From: JACPWY01 sp964603655
Lineage (GTDB): Bacteria; Bdellovibrionota; FAC87; UBA2466
NCBI GenBank assembly: GCA_964603655.1
Contig: CAZRVZ010000061.1
Span: forward strand, 1 to 54,480
Length of the DNA stretch: 54,480 nt
Direction of reading: 5' to 3'
Made by a program: the position numbers and the translations under genes. Below are positions 35,077 through 42,243 of this stretch, piece by piece (the first letter of the stretch is position 1; each line of letters begins with the position of its first letter). The notes beneath the pieces were generated by a model. That model was not told the origin of the DNA and ran no database searches. It worked only from the letters and a program-made list of their open reading frames with translations.

Positions 35077-35088
35077 AAAGTAAAAGGT

Positions 35089-35190
35089 AAAAGGTGCCTA
35101 TCTACTTTCCAGCTGAAAAGGTAGCGGGTAAGTGTAATCTAAGTTTATTACCCGCTACCTTTTCAGCTGGAAAGTAGATAGGCACCTTTT
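35089..35190. repeat. Perfect 43-bp inverted repeat with 16-nt loop before tsaD
   Basis: The left arm (35089-35131) and right arm (35148-35190) are perfect inverted copies separated by 16 nt. The left arm starts AAAAGGTGCCTATCTACTTT. The right arm ends on the first base of the tsaD TTG start. The hairpin would be very stable and could terminate the upstream transcript or mask the tsaD ribosome site. It shares a core (CCG[C/G]TACCTTT(T)CAG) with the inverted repeat at 42169-42243. Confidence 0.9.
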
Positions 35191-36191
35191 TGAGAATATT
35201 AGCAATCGACACGTCCTGCGATGACTCGTGCGTCGCGATACTGGAGACCGAAAGTTTTGAGCTTTTGGCGGACGTCGTTCAGTCGCACACGGAAACCATG
35301 CAACCCTTCGGTGGCGTAGTTCCGGAACTGGCGAGCCGCGAACACCTCAAGGCACTGCCGATTGCGCTCGAAAAAGCGCTCGAGATTTCCCGCCTACTAC
35401 TAAGGAACATCGATTGGATAGTGGTCACACACCGACCGGGACTCATCGGCGCACTACTGGTCGGCGTCTCGTTTGCTAAGTCGCTTGCGTACGCGCTTTC
35501 GAAACCATTCACCGGTCTGAGTCACATCGAAGCGCATCTATTTTCACCGTTTCTCGCATTGACCGAAGGGCAATCGCCACCGCCGCTCCCCTGGATTGTG
35601 CTCGTGGTGAGCGGAGGTCACACAGAACTTTTCGAGGTTCAAAAAGACTTCGCTAAAGACTTCTCCTATGTCTGGCTCGGCGGGACACTCGATGATGCCG
35701 CGGGCGAGGCCTTCGACAAAATCGGTAAACTCATCGGTCTCAAATATCCGGCGGGCCCGTTGATTGATGCTTGGGTTCGCGAAGCGGCAACACCTGAGCT
35801 TCGAAGCGCCTTTGCCTTTCCGAGGGCAACCACCCCCGGCCTTTCATTCTCCTTTTCAGGCTTAAAAACAGCCGTCGCCCTGGTAGCAGAGCGCCCGGAT
35901 TTTGCCAGCCAAAGCCGTCTACCCCTTGTCGCAAGCGCGCAGGAGGCCATTCTCGACGGACTCTGCGCTAAAATTCAGATTGCTCGAGAGCGATTTCCCC
36001 ACCACTCTCTCGTTGTCACCGGTGGTGTCGCCTGCAACTCTAGGCTGCGCGAAAAGCTTACCGATGCGCATTTTCCAAAACCCCGACACTGCACCGACAA
36101 CGCCGCGATGGTGGCAATCCTCGCCGCCATCCGTCACCGCGAAGGCCAGTTGACCGCCTCGCCCTGGAATCTGTCTGCGGCCAGCCGGTAG
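35190..36191 (+). CDS. tsaD: tRNA threonylcarbamoyladenosine synthase subunit TsaD
   Basis: A 333-residue TsaD/Kae1 protein, which transfers the threonylcarbamoyl group to A37 of ANN-decoding tRNAs. The N-terminus MRILAIDTSCDDSCVAIL is the ASKHA phosphate loop; PELASREHL and the metal ligands in LSHIEAHLFSP (His-x3-His) are present, as are VSGGHTEL and the C-terminal TGGVACNSRLRE and TDNAAMVA motifs. Length fits the family. The start must be TTG at 35190, since an in-frame TAG lies five codons upstream; the ribosome site is weak (TAGG) and lies inside the right arm of the large inverted repeat, which could limit translation. The same ASKHA fold recurs in the carbamoyltransferase at 49467-52361. 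Confidence 0.93.
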   Translation: MRILAIDTSCDDSCVAILETESFELLADVVQSHTETMQPFGGVVPELASREHLKALPIALEKALEISRLLLRNIDWIVVTHRPGLIGALLVGVSFAKSLAYALSKPFTGLSHIEAHLFSPFLALTEGQSPPPLPWIVLVVSGGHTELFEVQKDFAKDFSYVWLGGTLDDAAGEAFDKIGKLIGLKYPAGPLIDAWVREAATPELRSAFAFPRATTPGLSFSFSGLKTAVALVAERPDFASQSRLPLVASAQEAILDGLCAKIQIARERFPHHSLVVTGGVACNSRLREKLTDAHFPKPRHCTDNAAMVAILAAIRHREGQLTASPWNLSAASR

Positions 36192-36225
36192 CAAGTCAAT
36201 GGGACTTCGATTAAAATAAGGCCTC

Positions 36226-36705
36226 ATGGTTGGTTTAATATTCCTAATTTGCTTAAGCCAGGTCGCTCAGGGCGCGGAAATGCCGATGCCGCCGGTCTCT
36301 GGCGGAAAGACGATCACCTGTCCCGCCGTAAATTTTTTCAATATTCGACAGCAGACCAAGTCCGAGCTTTCCATTGATGATCCGCCCAGCGGGTGGGAGG
36401 TGATTCGCACCCAAAACCCCAACGCGAAGGAAGATCTTTGGTTTCCCACCATCGCGGTCGGGGCGGTACTTGAGATTCGAAAAAGCGATCTGTATCTTCA
36501 GTGTGACTACAAACCGCGCAATTGGATCCAATACTGGATACTGGGTTCGGCGACCTTGGAAAAACGCATCGGCCCTTTTCGCCAAGGCATGCTCTGTTGG
36601 ACTTTCGAAGGCCCCGAGCGTAATCCCGTCCACCGACTTCTTACTCCCCACGAGGCGGTTTACCTTCCCTGCATCGGAGGCAAATGCGAACTGCTCTGCA
36701 GCTAG
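36226..36705 (+). CDS. Small secreted protein of unknown function
   Basis: A 159-residue protein with a signal peptide (about 1-17, ending QGA-E). The mature part is Cys-rich (about six Cys spaced through the chain, e.g. ITCPAVNFF, LQCDYK, MLCWTFEG, CIGGKCELLCS), suggesting disulfide bonds and periplasmic or extracellular location. I recognise no domain. It follows tsaD by 34 bp and overlaps the EF-hand gene by 22 bp, which suggests translational coupling of the latter two. Confidence 0.7.
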   Translation: MVGLIFLICLSQVAQGAEMPMPPVSGGKTITCPAVNFFNIRQQTKSELSIDDPPSGWEVIRTQNPNAKEDLWFPTIAVGAVLEIRKSDLYLQCDYKPRNWIQYWILGSATLEKRIGPFRQGMLCWTFEGPERNPVHRLLTPHEAVYLPCIGGKCELLCS

Positions 36706-37097
36706 GGTTGTCGGCTCTGGTTTTTCTCACGGGTTGTGTACGCCAGGTGTGCATCGTCGATGACAGAGACGAAGAGGCATCCCGCGGCGTCAGTCGTTCC
36801 AAGACTTTTATTTATGACTCCTTCGATCAGAACCAAGATCGCGCCGTCAGTCTGGATGAATTCAGGGAACGAATCGCCATTAAATTCAGTTTTCTCGATA
36901 CGGACAAAAGCGGGAAGATCGATCTCGGTCGGGAGTGCCGCGACAACAGGTGGTGCACCAACCTCCTGACAACCGGCCAATCCGCGGTAACTCTAGGCAA
37001 GTTTCTGGACGAGGCTCAGCGACTATTCAAGCAGGTAGATCGCAGCGAGGATTTAGTTCTTGATCGCAAGGAGTTCTCCCGATTACCGGCGGACTAA
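36684..37097 (+). CDS. EF-hand lipoprotein
   Basis: A 137-residue predicted lipoprotein (signal ending FLTGC, Cys about residue 18) with at least two, possibly three, EF-hand loops: DQNQDRAVSLDE (about 49-60), DTDKSGKIDLGRE (about 72-84) and the less perfect DRSEDLVLDRKE near the C-terminus. The first two have acidic residues at loop positions 1, 3, 5 and 12, so calcium binding is likely. It probably sits on an envelope membrane. It overlaps the secreted Cys-rich protein gene upstream by 22 bp and may be made with it. Confidence 0.75.
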   Translation: MRTALQLGLSALVFLTGCVRQVCIVDDRDEEASRGVSRSKTFIYDSFDQNQDRAVSLDEFRERIAIKFSFLDTDKSGKIDLGRECRDNRWCTNLLTTGQSAVTLGKFLDEAQRLFKQVDRSEDLVLDRKEFSRLPAD

Positions 37098-37178
37098 CCG
37101 CTCAGTGCGAGTTACAGGGCGGTCATTTAAGTTCTAGTGCGGCCAAGTTCTGGCGCCAAAGTCTAGTGCGGCCGACGC

Positions 37179-37607
37179 CTAGTGATAAAGCCAGCGGCAA
37201 ACCATCGGGAGCCGCACGAAACTACCCCTCTCGGAACTGACTCCGAGTTCGCTTCTTTCCACGAAAACATCTATTTTTCCAGGTGAGGTGACCTTGACAT
37301 AGGGGATCACGCAACGCCCATACCGATCGGAGTCAAAGACCACGCGCACTGAATCCATCGTGGAGTTCTGGCAAGGTCCGTCGAACAGTTTTACGGTCTG
37401 ACACTGAAATGGCATGTCCGCCTCGAGACGATTCCAGAGTGAGCACTCGGTCATATTACCGTCCAGCGCGAGCACCTGATACGCAACCGTATTATGGGTG
37501 TAGTTGCACACGCGCAACTCCGGAAACAGCATCGCACTGGAATTAACGCAGTGAATTACCGTAATAATCAGCGTTATTAGCCGAACTAAATCGTGTCTTT
37601 GCTTCAT
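37179..37607 (-). CDS. Secreted protein of unknown function
   Basis: A 142-residue protein from the ATG at 37607. The N-terminal segment (about 1-25) is hydrophobic and ends NSSA, consistent with a signal peptide. The mature part resembles a small DUF1036-like domain: RVCNYTHNTVAYQVLALDG and later LWNRLEADMPFQCQTV recall the conserved 'hxNxT...hxhAiGY' and 'W..h.pgxC' pattern of that family, but the match is loose. An in-frame ATG at about 37634 is an alternative start; no good ribosome site precedes either. It converges with the EF-hand gene; the 81 bp between them contain two near-copies of TCTAGTGCGGCC. Confidence 0.45.
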   Translation of the reverse strand: MKQRHDLVRLITLIITVIHCVNSSAMLFPELRVCNYTHNTVAYQVLALDGNMTECSLWNRLEADMPFQCQTVKLFDGPCQNSTMDSVRVVFDSDRYGRCVIPYVKVTSPGKIDVFVERSELGVSSERGSFVRLPMVCRWLYH

Positions 37608-37674
37608 CGTCGGTGATTGATAAAGGCTACTCATCCATTGTATCGTCATTTTTCATGCTAATTCAATTGCGAAT

Positions 37675-37684
37675 GGGGGGGGGG
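37675..37684 (+). other. Ten-G tract upstream of the deaminase start
   Basis: Ten consecutive G residues lie 4 bp before the TTG start and coincide with the ribosome-binding position. An ATG at 37673 would read into the tract and, at its present length, meets a stop after a few codons; with nine G it would be fused in frame to the deaminase. Such tracts slip easily during replication. Confidence 0.7.
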
Positions 37685-37688
37685 CATT

Positions 37689-38174
37689 TTGACGGATGAT
37701 GAAGTAAGCGATTCAGCGTGGATGCTCATGGCGGTTGAGATGGCCCGCGTTGGAATCCAAACCGGTCAGAGTCCGTTCGGGGCAATTGTCGTGAATAAGG
37801 GCCAATTAGTCTCCAAGGCCCACAACACGGTTTGGCAGGACATCAACCCGACGGCACACGCCGAGGTGAATGCAATCCGACTAGCAGCCAAGACTCTGAA
37901 GTCGGTGGATCTCAAGGGCTGCACGGTTTACACGACCTGCGAGCCCTGCCCGATGTGTCTCGCAGCGATCCACTGGTCGAACGCGACCCGCGTCGTCTTT
38001 GGCGCCACCATCGAAATGGCGGCCAGCGCAGGATTCAGGGAGCTCTTCATCCCAGCATCCACCATGGTTGAGTTGGGAAAAAGTCATCTCACAGTCGATC
38101 GCCTGGAAAACTTGCCCGACGCCGCATCGCTATTTCAGGAATGGAAAAGCCGGGGCCTTTCCCGGAGTTACTAA
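37689..38174 (+). CDS. Nucleoside/guanine deaminase-like (CDA-fold) enzyme
   Basis: A 161-residue cytidine-deaminase-fold enzyme. The zinc site is complete: HAEVNAIR (His and catalytic Glu, about residue 59) and CEPCPMCLAAI (Pro-Cys-x2-Cys, about 86-94). The phrases SPFGAIVVNKGQL and HWSN after the second Cys are closer to guanine deaminase (GuaD) than to the tRNA adenosine deaminase TadA, which usually has VGAV and an LEPCxMC motif. Substrate is therefore probably guanine or another free purine, but not certain. The only good start is TTG at 37689, directly after a ten-G tract; ATG at about 37722 is an internal alternative. Confidence 0.82.
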   Translation: MTDDEVSDSAWMLMAVEMARVGIQTGQSPFGAIVVNKGQLVSKAHNTVWQDINPTAHAEVNAIRLAAKTLKSVDLKGCTVYTTCEPCPMCLAAIHWSNATRVVFGATIEMAASAGFRELFIPASTMVELGKSHLTVDRLENLPDAASLFQEWKSRGLSRSY

Positions 38175-38179
38175 AGCGT

Positions 38180-40093
38180 TCATTTTAATCGATTTTCCCC
38201 AGCCCACATCTTCCAAGACTGCAATGATTTGCCTGTGAATTTATCGACGGTAGGTACGGGTGAATCAACCTCTCCGAAATAACCGTGACCTCCCATGACG
38301 ATGAGCCCGTCCGCGACGTCCACCACCTGCGCAAAGCCCTTCGAGTCGCGCAGATATCGACCGGTGTGGGCCCACATCGCGCCCGATGATTGCACGCGGA
38401 GATCCAATCCAAAAACATGGTTCACATAAATATACTCTTTGGGGGACGTCTTAAACATCCCGCCAAAAACCAAAAGTGTATTATCTAAAATTCCCGCCGC
38501 CGGGGCAAACGTCGCAAACGGCAGTCGCGGCAACTCCCGAAAACGGCCCGTTTCGGGATTAAAGGCCGTAACCCTATCCAATAATTCGAAGTGTGTGGCA
38601 CCCTGCCCGAGACCACCGACGAGGAGAATCTCTCCCTGAAAAGTTACCGACGAGAACGCGCGCCTGAGCGGATCCGGCAAGGCGTAGAACGACTCGACCA
38701 CCGTGTGGGATTTAAAATCAAAGACATCTATTGCACGATGAAATGTCCCGTCATAATCCTTGTCAAATCGTGGCGTAGCATCCCAGCCACCGATCAGAAA
38801 GGCCTTTCCATTGAGCGATGCAACAGCATTAGACGATCGACGCCGCGGCAGTTTTCCGACCGTTTCCCAAACATCCCGTTCGGTGTCATAACGCTCAACT
38901 ATATCGAGCGATCGCCATTTCGGCGTAAAAACCTGCTCGGGCGACGCAAACGCGAAGCCGCCAAACGCGTAAATGTACTTTCCGAATTGCGCCAGCCCAA
39001 ACCCATGGGATTTCACCAAACGCGGCGACCCCTGCCGCCAAGTCTGTGAATCGAGATTGAAAATATCGACCCGGTCCAGAAACGAGTGCTCGGGATAGGT
39101 GTGCTCGGGACCCTGGTGTCCGCCGATGACATAGAGATTGCGCCCGACCCGAATCGCCCCAAACGACGAACGCGCCGGAGTTGGAATGTCCGGCATCGGT
39201 GTACTCACCCAAGAACTCTGACCGCTCACCGACGGAGCGTAGAGATCCCCCTTCATCTGGACCAAAAGTTTTCCAGCCGACGGATTGTTTTGCCACGACT
39301 CTAGCCCTATCTCATAAAGTGCAAAATGCCCCTCTCTATCGCTCGCAAAAACAATGTTCCCATTGGGTCTAAACGTAGGGGCGAAATTTCGCCCCTCACC
39401 GCTCGTGGCAAATCGCCCGACTCCTGAAAGGCGATCCCGGACATATACCTGCCAGCTATTTTCCATAAACACGGTAAATGCGATGAACCTATCATCGGGT
39501 GAAAGGGCTGGTGCCATGCTTTTCGCTCCAGGCGATTCTATTATCTTTTCAAGTCTTTTCTCCGTATCCCATTCGACAATCTCGCGCCGCTCGGATGAAA
39601 CATCCCGCTGAAAAACTAGGAAACTCCCATCACTGGAGACGCTGGGAAAATAACACGGGGTCGGTTGCACCAGAATTCGCTCGGTGGCTTCACCCGCCAG
39701 ATCCGCTACTAGGTCCACTATCACAATCTGGGCCCGTCCCCCTACCGGCCTGGAAAAGGCCAGAGTGCGACCGTCTCCCGAAAAATCGGGATGCAATTGC
39801 AGGCCATTAGTGGGAGATACAACTTTCTCCGCTGCGTCACCCAGCGACCTGACCACTATTTCGCTGGCGGTCTGGTCACCCCGAACCCAAGCCACCCGAC
39901 CGCCTAAGGCATCTATGTCGGGATACAGATTCCAGAGCGCCCCGTGAGTTATTTGCCTGGGATTCCCGCCATCGTCGTCAGCCATCACGAGGTGTTTTTC
40001 ACCCTCCAGTTCTCGCATGAAGACCAGCGAAGCCTGGATCCAATCACAATTCAGTCCGGCCACAACTATCAGGAAATAAATGATATTTTTCAC
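38180..40093 (-). CDS. TolB-like propeller plus Kelch propeller protein
   Basis: A 637-residue exported protein (signal peptide about 1-21). Residues about 25-300 repeat TolB/PD40 units (DGGNPRQITHGALWNLYPDID, DGRTLAFSRP, DDRFIAFTVF, GNIVFASDREG). Residues about 310-600 contain Kelch repeats with the paired glycine motif and following aromatic (LYVIGGHQG, IYAFGGFAF, KAFLIGGWDA, EILLVGGLGQ, LLVFGGMFK, LIVMGGHGY). Such two-propeller architecture suggests a protein- or glycan-binding scaffold. It diverges from rsmA with 81 bp between starts and converges with the deaminase gene, whose stop lies 5 bp away. Confidence 0.8.
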   Translation of the reverse strand: MKNIIYFLIVVAGLNCDWIQASLVFMRELEGEKHLVMADDDGGNPRQITHGALWNLYPDIDALGGRVAWVRGDQTASEIVVRSLGDAAEKVVSPTNGLQLHPDFSGDGRTLAFSRPVGGRAQIVIVDLVADLAGEATERILVQPTPCYFPSVSSDGSFLVFQRDVSSERREIVEWDTEKRLEKIIESPGAKSMAPALSPDDRFIAFTVFMENSWQVYVRDRLSGVGRFATSGEGRNFAPTFRPNGNIVFASDREGHFALYEIGLESWQNNPSAGKLLVQMKGDLYAPSVSGQSSWVSTPMPDIPTPARSSFGAIRVGRNLYVIGGHQGPEHTYPEHSFLDRVDIFNLDSQTWRQGSPRLVKSHGFGLAQFGKYIYAFGGFAFASPEQVFTPKWRSLDIVERYDTERDVWETVGKLPRRRSSNAVASLNGKAFLIGGWDATPRFDKDYDGTFHRAIDVFDFKSHTVVESFYALPDPLRRAFSSVTFQGEILLVGGLGQGATHFELLDRVTAFNPETGRFRELPRLPFATFAPAAGILDNTLLVFGGMFKTSPKEYIYVNHVFGLDLRVQSSGAMWAHTGRYLRDSKGFAQVVDVADGLIVMGGHGYFGEVDSPVPTVDKFTGKSLQSWKMWAGENRLK

Positions 40094-40174
40094 TTGGCCC
40101 CCGGGATCAACCGTTGCTAATAGCGGCTATTTTTCCCTTTTTATAACGGCAAAGACGCGGTATGGCTTGTCACT

Positions 40175-40972
40175 ATGCAGCACCCGCAGGCCATATTGAC
40201 TCGGTTAGGCGCCAATCCCCGAAAAAGCCTTTCCCAGAACTTCCTGACCTCCGATTATTGGGCCGAAAAACTAGCGGCACTCGCGCTCGATCAGAAACCG
40301 CAAAGAATTGTGGAAATCGGTCCAGGCTTGGGAGCACTCACCCAAAAATGGGCGAGGCGCTGCAAAGACGGCGTCTTGATAGAATGCGATCGAAAGCTGG
40401 CAAGCTACTTGCGAGAAGAATACCCCACGCTCAACCTCATCGAAAGCGACGTGCTTCGTGTCGATATGCGAGCTCTCTGCCCACCCTCGCTTCGTACCGT
40501 GGTGATTTCAAATCTTCCTTACCACATCAGCTCGCCCGTGTTTTTTTCGTTTATCGAGGGAAAACTATTTCCCTGTGCCCTGATATTCACATTCCAAAAA
40601 GAGTTCGCCGATCGCCTCGCGGCGGTTCCGCGTACAAAGGAGTACGGCGCGCTGAGCATTCTTTCACAGACTTTTTTTGTAATTGAACCGATCGGCGTCC
40701 TTCCGGCCGGTGCGTTTTACCCAAAGCCGGCGGTGGCAAGCGCTGCACTTTTAATCAAGCCGAGAGAGACCCTGGTAGATTCGACGCGGCTAAAGAGCGT
40801 CATTCGGGCGGCGTTCGCCCACCGGCGCAAATTTCTCTCCGGAAATTTAGAGGTGCTTCGCCCGGCAGCAAAGATTGCGGAAGTTTTTAATCGCCTCGGA
40901 ATCGCGCCCAAGGCACGCGCCGAGGAGCTGACCAAAGAGCAGTTCTGGCTCCTTGCCGAGGAGTTGCAGTGA
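40175..40972 (+). CDS. rsmA: 16S rRNA (adenine1518/1519-N6)-dimethyltransferase
   Basis: A 265-residue RsmA/KsgA, which dimethylates two adjacent adenines near the 3' end of 16S rRNA. The SAM loop is VEIGPGLGALT (about residue 43), and the catalytic/target motif is NLPYHISSP (about 110). The N-terminal KSLSQNFL phrase is diagnostic. Length fits the family. The ATG at 40175 lacks an obvious ribosome site, and a longer start on another frame at 40162 is a shadow. It overlaps the downstream outer-membrane protein gene by 4 bp (GTGA). Confidence 0.92.
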   Translation: MQHPQAILTRLGANPRKSLSQNFLTSDYWAEKLAALALDQKPQRIVEIGPGLGALTQKWARRCKDGVLIECDRKLASYLREEYPTLNLIESDVLRVDMRALCPPSLRTVVISNLPYHISSPVFFSFIEGKLFPCALIFTFQKEFADRLAAVPRTKEYGALSILSQTFFVIEPIGVLPAGAFYPKPAVASAALLIKPRETLVDSTRLKSVIRAAFAHRRKFLSGNLEVLRPAAKIAEVFNRLGIAPKARAEELTKEQFWLLAEELQ

Positions 40973-42159
40973 TTGGCCGGGTGTTTGCTTGGATGGTCGC
41001 TTGGCCGCTTGCATGGGTATGGCTATATACCTTGGGATCGACATTCCATGCGGCCGCCGGAGCAACGCTCCTGCCAACAACATCCCGGAATTTCGAGGAC
41101 ATCAATACGATTGGCATTGGGTTTTCCAGAAGGTCCTTGAACTTCGTTCCCCCCGGTGACGTCGGCGAAATGCCCCCTCTTTCGACGTGGAATCTCGATT
41201 TGAATACGCGCGTGTGGCGAGCCTTTTGGGACGATACACGACCCGCTGTGGATTTGCGGCTACAGATTCCACAAGGTGGCGTGGGCAGAACCAGCCTCAA
41301 GGACCCGAGGGACTTCGTTCCGCTCCGGTACTCGGTCAGTGACGGCGATTTTGGCGCCGAGATCGCCTTAAACAAATCGCTCCTGGACGAATCGGTAACA
41401 CTCAAATTGGGACACCGATTCGTCGTCAGCGCCACGGCCGCGGCCGAGGCTCAGATCGGAAAGAACCCGTCCGCGCGGATGGAGCTTGCAACAGGGCCAG
41501 TGGGATCCTGGTTTGGTGCAATTTCCGCAACCCGGCGCCCACACACCTGGGGACTCACTTACGCCCAAAATCTCGCCGCACGCGTCACCCAGAGTGTCGA
41601 TGCCGGCTTCGAGGTTGCCGGAGTTATCCTGAATCAACCCGTCACTCTGAGCGCAACGACGCGGTGGGAGCCGGAAACGGCGGCCGTTCTGTACCATTAC
41701 CAGGCGACGCGGTTCCAACGTTTTGGAATACATCTCGCCTGGGAAAACTGGCGCCCGTTCGAGGCCCCGTTTCTGAATATTGAGTCGCCCTTGGCTCAGA
41801 ATAGGATCACGGTAGCACCCACCCTGCAAAACACCCTGAGCCCCGGTCTGGATTGGATGTGGCAAATGGGAGACCATCGCACGGATTTTGCGTATCAGTT
41901 CCGCCCAACCCCGCTGACTTACGATTCGCTTACGAGGGGACTTAATCTGTTCGACACCGATACTCACCGTTTTGCTTTAATCTACCGGTGGCAAGCCACA
42001 CCGTCGGCAGGATTTTTTTTCTCTCTCACTCGCGATATTTGGGTTCCCCGCAGAGTCGAAAAATCCAATCCAAACCCTCCTGGTGTTTCTGGTGTTCCCG
42101 GCTATACGATAGAAGGCGGCGCATGGTTCATCGGTACCGCCGTACGAGTCGTTCTTTAG
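40969..42159 (+). CDS. Predicted outer-membrane beta-barrel protein
   Basis: A 396-residue protein. After an N-terminal hydrophobic segment (about 1-28, probably a signal peptide), the sequence shows many alternating hydrophobic/polar strands with aromatic belts (GSWFGAISATRRPHTWGLTYAQ, VTLSATTRWEPETAAVLYHYQATRF), as in FadL/OmpP1-type or general barrel proteins. No family is assigned. The C-terminus ends in VRVVL, without the usual terminal aromatic. It starts at GTG overlapping the rsmA stop. Its TAG stop lies in the outer part of the inverted repeat at 42155-42249, so its transcript ends in a strong hairpin. Confidence 0.6.
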   Translation: MIGRVFAWMVAWPLAWVWLYTLGSTFHAAAGATLLPTTSRNFEDINTIGIGFSRRSLNFVPPGDVGEMPPLSTWNLDLNTRVWRAFWDDTRPAVDLRLQIPQGGVGRTSLKDPRDFVPLRYSVSDGDFGAEIALNKSLLDESVTLKLGHRFVVSATAAAEAQIGKNPSARMELATGPVGSWFGAISATRRPHTWGLTYAQNLAARVTQSVDAGFEVAGVILNQPVTLSATTRWEPETAAVLYHYQATRFQRFGIHLAWENWRPFEAPFLNIESPLAQNRITVAPTLQNTLSPGLDWMWQMGDHRTDFAYQFRPTPLTYDSLTRGLNLFDTDTHRFALIYRWQATPSAGFFFSLTRDIWVPRRVEKSNPNPPGVSGVPGYTIEGGAWFIGTAVRVVL

Positions 42160-42168
42160 TGGGATTGG

Positions 42169-42243
42169 GGAATTGGTACCCGGTACCTTTCAGGACCGGG
42201 TCATTCCGTGACTCGGTCCGGAAAGGTACCGGGTACCAATTCC
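42169..42243. repeat. Long inverted repeat between convergent genes
   Basis: Perfect 23-bp arms at 42169-42191 and 42221-42243 (core GGTACCCGGTACC) continue inwards with one mismatch to 11 more pairs, leaving a 5-nt loop (TTCCG). Outwards, TTTAGTGG pairs on both sides after an 8-nt bulge. The right arm and inner stem are the last codons of the minus-strand membrane-protein gene; the left arm follows the barrel gene stop. It probably serves as a bidirectional terminator and shares its core with the element at 35089-35190. Confidence 0.85.

Noticed and set aside
37120..37175. Near-duplicate TCTAGTGCGGCC segments between convergent genes
   Set aside because: Only two short imperfect copies; too little to call a repeat element.
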